Source of the DNA: Deltaproteobacteria bacterium
GTDB lineage: Bacteria; Desulfobacterota; Desulfarculia; Adiutricales; Adiutricaceae
Assembly (NCBI GenBank): GCA_031269135.1
Contig: JAISZP010000298.1
Span: 1 to 9,888, forward strand
DNA: 9,888 nucleotides
Direction of reading: 5' to 3'
Positions 1-7,500 of this stretch are shown in pieces. The translations under genes were made by a program, and so were the position numbers. How positions within the stretch are numbered: position 1 is the first letter of the stretch; the number at the start of each line of letters is the position of its first letter. Under the pieces are notes generated by a model. It was not told the origin of the DNA, made no database searches, and saw only the letters and a program-made list of their open reading frames with translations.

Positions 1-95
1 CCTACTCGCTTGTTTGCTACGTTTTCACCCAACCTCAAGTGGAAAACTATCGCAAAATCATCCAAAAAGATATGATGCTCGCAAGGGCCACTTAA
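1..95 (+). CDS. C-terminal end of an unidentified gene, cut by the window start
   Basis: The frame beginning at base 3 is open to a TAA at 93-95 and reads YSLVCYVFTQ, then PQVENYRKII, ending in DMMLARAT. Only 31 codons are visible, so no family can be named. Its position just upstream of a CRISPR array makes a cas gene a reasonable guess from context, but I see no Cas1 or Cas2 signature in this stub. The stop codon runs directly into TTAAAGCC-TAAAAGCC (92-107), a motif that returns after rsfS. It could also be a non-coding open stretch, given how short it is. Confidence 0.4.
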   Translation, partial: YSLVCYVFTQPQVENYRKIIQKDMMLARAT

Positions 96-130
96 AGCCT
101 AAAAGCCGTTTGAGGTCCAGAGACCGGATA

Positions 131-442
131 TCTACTTATCGCCCTGATTAATAAGGGATTGAGACATAGTTTAAGAGTGACAAACATAATATTAAGTAGA
201 TCCACCTATCGCCCTGATTAATAAGGGATTGAGACAATTTAAAGGTTATTTCCAGTTTCCAACATACAATCCACCTATCGCCCTGATTAATAAGGGATTG
301 AGACTTGTTGTTTTTGATGTAAGCATCAGCGCCATTGAAGCTGCCTATCTCCCTGATTAATAAGGGATGAGACTTCTAAACTCTACATTAACTAAACAAG
401 CGTTAGATCTTCCTATTGACCTGATTAATAAGAGATTGAGAC
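131..442 (+). CRISPR. Small CRISPR array: 5 repeats, 4 spacers, decaying at the right end
   Basis: Repeats of about 35 bases lie at 131-165, 201-235, 270-304, 340-373 and 408-442. All share the core CTGATTAATAAG (the fifth continues AGATT instead of GGATT) and all end in GAGAC. Spacers are 35, 34, 35 and 34 bases (166-200, 236-269, 305-339, 374-407) and differ from one another. Repeats 2 and 3 are identical. Repeat 1 differs by two bases in its first six positions. Repeat 4 has substitutions and lacks one T (GGGATGAGAC), and repeat 5 carries several substitutions. Decay toward the right, and an ending ATTGAGAC resembling the ATTGAAAC-type 5' handle of many type I and III crRNAs, suggest transcription on the + strand with the leader on the left, within or just after the upstream gene. 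The core CCCT-g-ATTAAT-a-AGGG is nearly palindromic. No cas gene is identifiable in the window, so the subtype cannot be assigned. Confidence 0.93.
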
Positions 443-1062
443 GTATTGTTTTAGTTATGCTTTGAGCGAAGCGTAAAAGCCCCATTTTGCGAAATTTTTT
501 GCTTTACCTGCTAGAATCATTTAGAAAATATTTCCTAGTTTACCGATTTTTGCCTTTTAGCGATGCAATCATATGTATTTAAGGTTAATTAGCGGCAAAT
601 TATAAGTTGAAAGTATTTTTATTTGCAAAATAATAAAAATTGTTATCTTTAAAAGTAAATAGAATTGGGGCAAAGCGATCTGACCACAGATTTTCGAGTT
701 ATCTTTAGGATAGTTTTCGGTAAAGGTGAAATAGGGATACATTGCAGTTGAAAAATTTTCTCTTTTGTGGTAAATATTAACTCAAGCCAAAAGTGAAACG
801 GCTGCGCTAGAGAACAATTAATATCGACTTTCTCTACTGTCGTTGACTTTCGTGAAACTTTGACAGCACTATTCGATTTGCCGAAAAGCCATCCAAAAAA
901 CAGAGCGCTGCAAGTTTGGTTTGAAACGGGAATGATTGCGCGTTTGTTTTTCCTATCGTGCTTTAACTTTGTTTCAGCAATTTTAGTCCAGTCCTTTAGG
1001 CTTGACCCCAGGCGGTCGCTAAGCCGAAAGGTATTGTTTAACTTAGCCGAGGTTAAATATTG
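443..1062. other. AT-rich gap of about 620 bases with no credible gene
   Basis: Between the CRISPR array and rsfS the DNA is strikingly AT-rich, with runs such as AAAATAATAAAAATTG near 626. A minus-strand open frame covers 649-1209 and a short plus-strand frame covers 860-1063. Neither shows a recognisable domain, the former runs into the rsfS coding region, and both read as low-information sequence. I see no further decayed CRISPR repeats after 442 and no tRNA-like fold. It may be array-flanking DNA or remnants of lost genes. Confidence 0.6.
455..476 (+). terminator. Weak hairpin just after the CRISPR array, possible array terminator
   Basis: TTATGCTT (455-462) can pair with AAGCGTAA (469-476) around a six-base loop, with one G-T wobble. 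A T6 run follows only at 495-500, too far away for a classical intrinsic terminator. The position, 12 bases past the last repeat, is what makes it worth listing; the structure alone is weak. Confidence 0.25.
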
Positions 1063-1599
1063 ATGGATTGTCCGTCTTTCTCCCCACAGGCAGCATCTTT
1101 GGCGTCTGCTCCCGCCTCTAACCAACTGAGAGTCGATGGTAAAGACCAAATCTCCAAAGGAGCCTTCAAGGCAAGACGCAAAGAGCAAGAACATAAAACC
1201 AAATCCCACCCGCCGCTAAACGCTCGGGCCCTAGCTGACGTGGTCGCCAGAGCCGCCTTGGAACACAAGGTGCTGTCCCCTGTCTTGTTGAATTTAACAG
1301 GCTTATCGTCAATAGCTGATTGGTTTTTTATCGCCAGCGCCGAAAACTCCCGCTCCGTGCGAGCGGTGGCTGAAAAGATCATCCGCCGGACTCTGGAGGT
1401 CGGGGTGAAGCCCCTGGGTCATGAAGGTCTGAATCAAGGGGAGACCCGCTGGGTTCTGTTGGATCTTGGCGACGTCATAGTCCACATCTTTAACCCTGAG
1501 ACTAGAGCTCTCTACGATCTTGAAAGCTTGTGGGCGGATGCTCCCAGGATTGAGCATGGAGCGGCTGCGGCCAAGGCCGACTCTAATAGCCGTTCCTAA
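1063..1599 (+). CDS. rsfS: Ribosome silencing factor RsfS (Iojap/DUF143 family)
   Basis: The 178-residue product carries the complete RsfS domain at about residues 53-162, after an N-terminal extension of roughly 50 polar residues. Family hallmarks visible are LSSIADWFFIASAENSRSV (82-100), the HEG triplet (120-122), WVLLDLGDVIVHIF (130-143) and ETRALYDLESLWAD (146-159). RsfS proteins bind ribosomal protein L14 (uL14) on the 50S subunit and block joining with 30S, lowering translation in starvation. I chose the ATG at 1063; a TTG three bases earlier is in frame, and GAGG at 1049-1052 is a usable ribosome-binding site for either. RsfS is usually about 105-130 residues, so the extension is long; it is polar and lysine-rich (KARRKEQEHKTKSH) and could be real or reflect a later start. 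The stop codon lies inside the first unit of a tandem repeat. The usual neighbours nadD, proA or rlmH are absent. Confidence 0.94.
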   Translation: MDCPSFSPQAASLASAPASNQLRVDGKDQISKGAFKARRKEQEHKTKSHPPLNARALADVVARAALEHKVLSPVLLNLTGLSSIADWFFIASAENSRSVRAVAEKIIRRTLEVGVKPLGHEGLNQGETRWVLLDLGDVIVHIFNPETRALYDLESLWADAPRIEHGAAAAKADSNSRS

Positions 1600-1714
1600 A
1601 GGCCGAACAAACTTAAAGGCGGAATTAGACTAAAAGCCGAACAATCCTAAAGGCCGAACAATCCTAAAGGCCGAATTAGCCTAAAAGCCGAACAATCTTA
1701 AAAGCTGAATTGGA
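1595..1714. repeat. Seven-unit tandem repeat (about 17 bp) overlapping the rsfS stop codon
   Basis: Units at 1595-1611, 1612-1629, 1630-1645, 1646-1662, 1663-1679, 1680-1696 and 1697-1714 follow the consensus CCTAAAGGCCGAACAAT, with alternating endings ACAAT and ATTAG and lengths of 16-18. The rsfS TAA (1597-1599) is part of unit 1. Because units are mostly 17 long, the array is not a coding expansion: reading on past the stop in frame meets another TAA at 1648-1650. The last codons of rsfS already contain a similar string (AAGGCCGACTCTAATAG, 1573-1589), so the array may have grown from the gene's own 3' end. Function unknown. Confidence 0.85.
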
Positions 1715-1924
1715 CTATCGCGTTTATTCCATGCCTTTGACGTTTGTTGGACCTATCATTGAAGCTCAAATGTTTCATGCGCCTGGAAAAGCATGCTTTC
1801 GTCGATCTTGATTTTGCATCGTCCTTGCCTTCGACTTTGACTGCGACTGACCGCTGAATTTATATCGTCTCAGTCCTGCTGCAATTTATGAATGTGAATG
1901 TAAATATAATGATGATGATGCATA

Positions 1925-1949
1925 TGAACGCTGATTGTTGAAGCGTTCA
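1925..1949. other. Short perfect hairpin in the intergenic gap
   Basis: TGAACGCT (1925-1932) pairs perfectly with AGCGTTCA (1942-1949) around a nine-base loop. No T-run follows, so it is not a standard intrinsic terminator. It could be a protein-binding dyad or part of a small RNA; an eight-pair dyad can also occur by chance. Confidence 0.35.
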
Positions 1950-2105
1950 GCATAATAAATACAATATGCTTCTTTCATTAATCTTCTTTTGTCAATCTTT
2001 TGTGATTGCATTTAAATGCCTATAAACCCGCAAAAGATATTTTTTCGCCTTAAAATTCGTTCAAGCCAGATGATTTATATGCGGACATGGTGGGTTTGGT
2101 TATAA

Positions 2106-2172
2106 TTAAAGCCGACGCCAGGTATAATTCTTAACAAAGGACATAGCCTAATTAAAGCTGATTAAAGGCGGG
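2106..2172. repeat. Scattered copies of the rsfS-end repeat motif
   Basis: TTAAAGCCGA occurs at 2106-2115, and GCCTAATTAAAGCTG followed by ATTAAAGGCGGG occupies 2146-2172. These match the core TAAARGCCGA of the tandem array at 1595-1714, about 400-450 bases upstream, but are not in tandem. They look like eroded outliers of the same element. The match is short, so chance resemblance in AT-rich DNA is possible. Confidence 0.4.
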
Positions 2173-2266
2173 TTCGTCAAGATTGTGCGCGAAACTTCTG
2201 AAGTTGAGTAGAGTTCGTCTCCTAAAAACCAAGTAGTTTCACTCAGTTAAACTCCGGCGTTCCCGC

Positions 2267-2285
2267 AAACCATTCGGTTTTTTTT
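2267..2285 (+). terminator. Weak hairpin plus T8 upstream of the Fur-family gene
   Basis: AAACC (2267-2271) and GGTTT (2276-2280) flank the four-base loop ATTC, and the T-run continues to 2285. The T8 tract is right for an intrinsic terminator on the + strand, but five base pairs, three of them A-T, make a poor stem. If real it would end transcription coming from the rsfS side and isolate the following regulator gene. Confidence 0.3.
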
Positions 2286-2295
2286 GGCTTTAAAG

Positions 2296-2324
2296 TTGTA
2301 GTCGAATTATGTCTATGTTAAGAT
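2296..2324 (+). promoter_or_regulatory. Weak candidate promoter for the Fur-family gene
   Basis: TTGTAG (2296-2301) and TAAGAT (2319-2324) are separated by exactly 17 bases. They match the sigma-70 consensus boxes at three and four of six positions. The spacing and placement are good and the box quality is poor. If it is used, transcription begins near 2330, after the in-frame ATG at 2323, which supports the downstream start at 2428. Confidence 0.25.
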
Positions 2325-2427
2325 GTCGTCAGTTGTGGATTCGTTCTGCCCGGAGTTTGATTTTAAGTGCGCGTCGTTGATTTTTAGAAAACTTGCTTCG
2401 GTCAAGACTTTCACAGTTAGGCTAACA

Positions 2428-2907
2428 ATGAGTGAAAAAAAAACCAAAATATCAAACCCTTTAATGTCCGATCTCTCCTCTGAAATAGAAGCTTTTCGCG
2501 ATTTTTTGAGAAGTCGCGGTTACCGAGTGACCAAGGAACGCGAGGCCATCGCCGAATCTATTCTTCGTAACCGCAATCACTTCGATGTCGATGAATTGTT
2601 CATCAGCCTCAAACCCAAGACTCCGATTTCCAAAGCCTCGATCTACCGGGCTATTCCTCTTTTGATCGAGTCTGGCTTGTTGGGCGAGGTTTATTTGGAA
2701 AATGGCCACATGCACTACGAGCGTGTTTACGGTCGGGAACATCATAGCCATTTGCGATGTCTTAAGTGTCACAAGATTTTTGAGTTCAGCGCTCCTGAAC
2801 TGCTGGCCATAGAAAAGCGCATCTCAAAGCAGGAAGGCTTCAAGAGCGAGAGACACAAGTTTGAAATTTGGGGAATTTGTTCAGCCTGTCAAGTCGAAAA
2901 AAACTGA
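2428..2907 (+). CDS. Fur-family metal-dependent transcriptional regulator
   Basis: A 159-residue protein with the standard Fur layout. The N-terminal winged helix spans about residues 15-85, with GYRVTKEREAIAESIL (31-46) and the recognition-helix region SKASIYRAIPLLIESGLL (68-85). The C-terminal metal-binding dimerisation domain carries H51, H94, H96, the cluster HHSH (105-108), CLKC (111-114), H143 and CSAC (151-154). Two CxxC pairs usually hold a structural zinc, and the histidines form the regulatory metal site. Fur proteins repress iron, zinc, manganese or peroxide-response genes; these residues do not tell me which, so no symbol is given. An in-frame ATG exists at 2323, but those 35 residues resemble no Fur N-terminus, and the ATG at 2428 gives the usual length; its ribosome-binding site is poor. 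The ctpA-type protease starts 48 bases downstream, so co-transcription is plausible. I see no clear Fur-box palindrome nearby. Confidence 0.93.
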   Translation: MSEKKTKISNPLMSDLSSEIEAFRDFLRSRGYRVTKEREAIAESILRNRNHFDVDELFISLKPKTPISKASIYRAIPLLIESGLLGEVYLENGHMHYERVYGREHHSHLRCLKCHKIFEFSAPELLAIEKRISKQEGFKSERHKFEIWGICSACQVEKN

Positions 2908-2955
2908 GCCATTCGGGCCCAGAGATAATTTAGCACTCTGCCTCTGGAGAAATTA

Positions 2956-4377
2956 ATGCCCTATCACGCCAAAAACCTAACGGACGTCTTGCGGCGCCGC
3001 TGGGCTAAATTTTGTCCTTTTCTCACGGCTCTGCTGCTGGTGCTCATCTTCAACGGTCCTGCGCCGGCAAGAGGCTCAGACTTTACGATCTACGAGGGAT
3101 TTAAGACCCTAGCCCATGTCTTTTACGAGATAAACGCCAGGTTCGTGGAAGAACCCGACAGCTCCGAGATGGTTCAAGGGGCGGTTCGGGGCATGCTCAA
3201 TACCTTAGATCCTCACTCTTCCTACATGACGGCCGATGAGATGGCCGAGTTTCAGCAAGAAGCCACCGGCAGTTTCACCGGGGTCGGCATGGAACTTTCC
3301 ACCAGGGATTCGGTTTTGACCGTCGTGGCGCCCATCGACGACACCCCCGCCTCCAGAGCCGGCATCATGAGCGGCGATCAGATCGTTTCGATTGACGACA
3401 AGTCCACCAAAGACATGAGCATAACCGAGGCGGTGAAGCTTATTCGCGGTCCAAAGGGCACGAAGGTCACTATTTCCGTCGCCCGCAAGGGCGCGACGAA
3501 ACCGCTGACCTTCACTTTGGTCCGCGACTTTATTCCCCTCAGGAGCGTGCGCTCCGAAGAGCTCTCCCCCGGCATAGGCTACGTGCACATCACCAATTTC
3601 CAAGGCGACACCGCCCAGGAAGTGGAGAAGGCTCTCGCCAAACTTGCCGCCGCCAAACCCCTTGAAGGATTGGTGTTGGATCTCAGAAACGACCCAGGGG
3701 GCCTGCTCGACCAGTCGGTCAAGGTAAGCGGCTTGTTCGTCGGTCCTGTTTTGGTGGTTGAAACCAGGGGTCGTTTGGACGATCAAAACATGGGCTACAA
3801 TTCGGACCGTGAAGCCATTCTTCCCTACCAATGTCCGATAGTGGTTTTAGTCAATGAAGGCTCGGCCAGCGCCAGCGAGATTGTGGCCGGCGCTCTTCAG
3901 GATTACCGCAGGGCTCTCATTTTAGGGGCCAGGACCTTCGGCAAGGGTTCCGTTCAGAGCGTAGTCCGGCTCCCTGACGGCTCAGGCTTGAGACTTACCA
4001 CAGCCCGCTTCTATACCCCCTCCGGAAGGGCCATCCAATCCGACGGAATAATTCCGGACGTGGAAGTTCCGAGCTTATTGCCTCCAAAGTACAAGGTCAC
4101 GAGAGAATCCGATCTGGAAGGACACTTGTTGGGCGACAACGAAAAGCCGCAGGGAAAGAACGCCGCTGACGAGGCCGCTCAAGAGCAAGACCCGCAGGAC
4201 GAAGAAGAAGCCGCCGAAGATCCGTTATTGGAAAAACCGCTCTACGAGATGACTCTCACCGAGCGTCTGCAGGTCGACAAGCAGTTGGCCCAGGCCTTGG
4301 AAATGCTTAAAAATGGTCAGGTAAGAAGCGAATATACAGGAGTCGCTCCCGTCGAGTCGGAAAAAGCTGTTGGGTAA
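2956..4377 (+). CDS. ctpA: Carboxyl-terminal processing protease CtpA (S41 family, PDZ domain)
   Basis: A 473-residue serine protease of the tail-specific/C-terminal processing family, which trims or degrades envelope proteins from their C-termini. Residues 1-40 are a signal peptide or membrane anchor: a basic stretch RRRWAK, a hydrophobic core FLTALLLVLIF, then PAPARG. The conserved start DPHSSYMT (85-92) leads into a PDZ domain at about 106-185 (FTGVGMELS; RAGIMSGDQIVSIDD). The protease core follows, with LVLDLRNDPGGLL (239-251), NEGSASASEIVAGALQD (300-316) and GARTFGKGSVQ (324-334). By family comparison the catalytic pair is Ser305 and Lys330, with the 25-residue spacing known from plant D1 processing protease. 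RFYTPSGRAIQSDGIIPDVE (351-370) closes the core. Residues about 395-425 form an acidic low-complexity linker before a short helical tail. GGAGA at 2946-2950, five bases before the ATG, supports the start. The cellular substrate cannot be inferred. Confidence 0.96.
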   Translation: MPYHAKNLTDVLRRRWAKFCPFLTALLLVLIFNGPAPARGSDFTIYEGFKTLAHVFYEINARFVEEPDSSEMVQGAVRGMLNTLDPHSSYMTADEMAEFQQEATGSFTGVGMELSTRDSVLTVVAPIDDTPASRAGIMSGDQIVSIDDKSTKDMSITEAVKLIRGPKGTKVTISVARKGATKPLTFTLVRDFIPLRSVRSEELSPGIGYVHITNFQGDTAQEVEKALAKLAAAKPLEGLVLDLRNDPGGLLDQSVKVSGLFVGPVLVVETRGRLDDQNMGYNSDREAILPYQCPIVVLVNEGSASASEIVAGALQDYRRALILGARTFGKGSVQSVVRLPDGSGLRLTTARFYTPSGRAIQSDGIIPDVEVPSLLPPKYKVTRESDLEGHLLGDNEKPQGKNAADEAAQEQDPQDEEEAAEDPLLEKPLYEMTLTERLQVDKQLAQALEMLKNGQVRSEYTGVAPVESEKAVG

Positions 4378-4444
4378 AGGTCGCCTCTTTCTAAGCATGT
4401 TGACCTTGTGCGCTTCTAGATGTCCTCTAATGCGCTGACGAAAC

Positions 4445-4490
4445 GGCCGGTTGGCCAGCTCATTTTTTTTGCGGGCTGGACCAACCGGTC
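4445..4490 (+). terminator. Strong inverted repeat with T8 in the loop, between ctpA and the helicase gene
   Basis: CCGGTTGGCCAGC (4447-4459) pairs with GCTGG and CCAACCGG (4475-4488), broken only by a bulged A at 4480. Wobble and Watson-Crick pairs extend the stem to 4445-4461 against 4473-4490. The loop is about 11 bases and contains eight consecutive T. The sequence after the stem (TTTACTT) is only moderately T-rich. The stem strength and the place 68 bases after the ctpA stop suggest a transcription terminator, but the T-run in the loop rather than after the stem is unusual. It may instead be a structured 5' leader of the helicase mRNA. Confidence 0.5.
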
Positions 4491-4510
4491 TTTACTTAAA
4501 TGAACGTTTT

Positions 4511-4545
4511 TCGAGATCAAGGCCTCGATCCTTGATGTATAGGAG
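4511..4545 (+). promoter_or_regulatory. Two mutually exclusive small hairpins and the ribosome-binding site of the helicase gene
   Basis: TCGAG (4511-4515) can pair with CTCGA (4524-4528), or ATCAAGG (4516-4522) can pair with CCTTGAT (4530-4536). The two stems overlap and cannot coexist. AGGAG (4541-4545) lies five bases before the ATG and just beyond the second stem. A leader of this shape could modulate access to the ribosome-binding site, for example with temperature or by the helicase itself, but that is inference; the ribosome-binding site itself is clear. Confidence 0.45.
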
Positions 4546-4550
4546 CTTAT

Positions 4551-7500
4551 ATGTCTCTAACCACCAACGGGGGTGAGTTTATTTCGGGCGATTCTCAAAG
4601 TCCCGCCGCCTTCGCCTCTGAGGTTGGGGATCAGCCCGTCGCCGTAGTTACGGACAAAACAGCCGCTGAAAATGACGAGAGAACCGTCGAAATCAGGGCG
4701 GAGCGCCCCAATTTCCTGACGGCCACCAGATTTTCCGACTTTGATCTTCCTGTGGAGATAATGACCGGCATCGACGCCGCCGGCTTTGATTACTGCACGC
4801 CCATTCAAGCTCAGGTCATCCCTGTGGCCTTGGAGGGACAAGATATCGCCGGTCAGGCCCAGACGGGCACCGGCAAGACCACGGCTTTTTTGGTTCCCTT
4901 GTTGTCCAGGCTTTTGCGGCGGGCCCCGGTCACTCCGGGCCTTCCCCGGGCTATGGTCATCACCCCCACCAGAGAATTGGCTCTTCAAATCTTCAACGAC
5001 GTCAAGCTCTTGTCGGGAGCTACCGGCCTGACTATAACTCTGGTCATGGGCGGACTCGATTACCGTGAACAGGCTGAAGCTTTAGGAGCGGGAACGGATG
5101 TGGTGATCTGCACTCCCGGCCGAATAATCGATTATCTTAAACAAGGACTCTTCACGCCTACGGCTATTGAAGTGGCGGTGGTGGATGAAGCGGATCGCCT
5201 TTTGGACATGGGGTTCGTCAAGGATCTTAAGACTATTCTGTCTAAGCTTCCGCCTTACACCCACCGTCAGACTATGCTGTTTTCGGCGACTTTGGACGAT
5301 CGAGTCTTAGAGCTCACCTACCATTACATGAACCCGCCTCAGTACATCACCGCGGAACCCGACCCCCTCTCCAAGATCCAGATCGACCAGAGCTTATATC
5401 ATGTAAGCAATGACGAAAAATTCAAACTACTTTTAGGGCTTCTCAACAGCGAGGAACATAACCGAGTCATCATCTTCTGCAACACCAAAAATCAGGTCGA
5501 GTGGCTCACTAAAAAATTAGTCTTAAACGGTCTTCAGGCCGAGGGCATTACGGGCGATCTCCCGCAGGCCAAGCGGCTTAAACTGATGGAGGCTTTTAAG
5601 GAAAAAAAGCTCCAGATAATGGTCGCCACCGACTTGGCCAGCCGAGGTCTGCACGTCGAAGAGGTAAGTCACGTCTACAACTATGATTTGCCTCAGGACG
5701 CCGAAAACTATATTCACCGCATCGGCCGCACGGCTAGGGCGGGCAAGAGCGGAAAAGCCATATCTTTCGCTTGCGAGGAGCATGTCTTTCACTTGGAGGC
5801 CATAGAAAACGTCTTGGGCGAGAAAATCCCGGTTCTTTGGGCGGATGATGATTTGTTTTTCGCCGATAACGCCGGCGAAGTCAAAGTACGCGAAAAAAGG
5901 CCGCACCCGAAATCCAAATCAGGCTTCAACGCCGAAAACGCTCCGGCTCATCCGCAGCGCGGCGTCGAAAGGCGATCTCTGCCTAAGATAACCAGACCAG
6001 GCGGCATCTTTGGTCTTTCGCCGCGCTATCCGATAACGGAAGGCGTGGCCGACCCCCGACAGACGCTTAGCTGGAAACCGATCGACTTCATCAAAGAAGT
6101 CCACGGCGGCCCCGTAAAACCTGTAAAAACGGCCGCTCAAAGTTTTGCGGCCAAACCCCAAACTTCCCAGGGAAAAACGGAAGGGGGACGCCACGAGGAA
6201 TTTGCTCCGATAAGCGAACGAGACGGCCGCAGACGTAAGCGCCGTCGCGGCAAGGGACCCAAAGAGCATGACGTCGACGCTAGATTTCAGCAAGATGACG
6301 GTGCGCCGCAGAGCGTTCAAGAGATAGGCGCGACCTCAGACGCAGACGCAGCGGCGCAGGACGATTTCGGCCAAGCTGGCCAGAGCAAACCCTTATTTTC
6401 GCCTCTTTGGCCTCAGTCCGACAAAGATTACCAAATTCAGTTGGAAAAGGAATATGGAGAGGCTCGTCAAAAAGAGAACGCCCAGAGCGCTGCCGCCGCA
6501 GCCGCCTCCGGCGCCGCCGAAACCCGGCCGGCCGCCGTCGGCGAAGAGTCGGGTCCTGTTTCCTCGACAGCTCAAACAATGACGGATCAAACGATAACAG
6601 CTCAAACGATAACAGCTCAAACAATAATGGCTCAAACAACGCAGCCGCCTTTTGAGGAAAAAGCTCCCGGTCAAGACGTCGGTTTCCGACAAGGCGCTTT
6701 GACGGAAGGCGCCGAAGAGCAAAAGCGCGATATTCCCGGACAAGTGGAGTCGCCTGCGGATGTTGAGCTTAAATCCGATCGGAAAGAACCAACCTATTTT
6801 TCCGAACCTGTTTACGATACCCGAGATCGTCAGTCGGCTCCGACCGCCCTCGATGAACCGGGTTCCGCGCCTGCCGAGGCCGCATCCCTTGCGCCCGACG
6901 ATTCCGAATCAAGAGCCGAAGGTTTGCGGGACGCCGAGTCGAAACCTCTTTCGCCTGTTGAAATAGGCGAGCAACAAGCCCAGACGGCGACTCAGGCGTC
7001 GACTTCTCAGGCGACATTATCTTCTCAGACAGAAACAGCCCAGCCGACCGCTATTCTACAGGCTCCTGACGCCGGCGTTTCAGATGAGCCTGCTCAGGTC
7101 GAACCGTCAGCCTCATCTGCCGAGACGACGGTTGCTCGTCAAGATGGCGACGATGAGCCTGCTTGTCAGGTGGAACAGGAGCAAGCAGCTCAGCGCGAAA
7201 GAGAGAAGGATGAAAGAGTCCGTGACGAAGCAATCCATGATGAAGCAATCCATGATGAAGTAATCCATGATGAAGCAGCTCAGGGTGAAACAGATCAAGA
7301 GGAAACAGTACAGGAACCGGAATTCCCTGCCGTCGAAGGTAAAGAGCGCGATCATCAAAAAGAGAGCGACGTCTCCGCTGAAGGTCGGCCCCAGCCGCCG
7401 GCGGAATTCCAGCCGGAACTACTTGTCGGCTCAGATGATGCTTTCATTAGTACTCAAAATGTGCTCAGCCAAAAGGACGTCAGTCAAGACGTCGTCGCTC

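Larger units (their letters stand above)
1715..2427. other. Gap of about 710 bases between rsfS and the Fur-family gene, no gene seen
   Basis: No frame in this stretch looks like a protein, and I find no tRNA or rRNA signature. It holds a run of four ATG triplets at 1909-1920, a short hairpin (1925-1949), two perfect TATAAT boxes (2101-2106 and 2123-2128) lacking well-placed -35 partners, isolated copies of the TTAAAGCCGA motif (2106-2172), and a weak hairpin followed by T8 (2267-2285). The mixture of low-complexity and AT-rich sequence would fit a small RNA locus or decayed DNA, but nothing here proves either. Confidence 0.6.

Noticed and set aside
860..1063. 67-codon plus-strand open frame before rsfS
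   Set aside because: No family resemblance, no convincing ribosome-binding site, and it lies in the AT-rich gap where short chance frames are expected.
649..1209. 186-codon minus-strand open frame upstream of and overlapping rsfS
   Set aside because: No domain recognised, composition looks like random AT-rich DNA, and its first 147 bases are antisense to the well-supported rsfS gene.
1595..1714. The rsfS-end repeat as a second CRISPR array
   Set aside because: Units of about 17 bp are directly adjacent with no unique spacers between them.
2123..2128. Perfect TATAAT box as a promoter for the Fur-family gene
   Set aside because: No acceptable -35 box lies 16-18 bases upstream and it would imply a 300-base leader; TATAAT is also common by chance in this AT-rich gap.
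2323..2427. 35-residue N-terminal extension of the Fur-family protein
   Set aside because: Those residues match nothing in the family, the candidate promoter overlaps this ATG, and the start at 2428 gives the normal Fur length.
3205..3831. 208-codon minus-strand open frame inside ctpA
   Set aside because: It is the antisense shadow of the conserved PDZ and protease core; the plus-strand protein has all family motifs.
4400..4431. TTGACC and TCTAAT as a helicase promoter
   Set aside because: The spacing is 20 bases, longer than a normal sigma-70 promoter, and there is no supporting extended -10.
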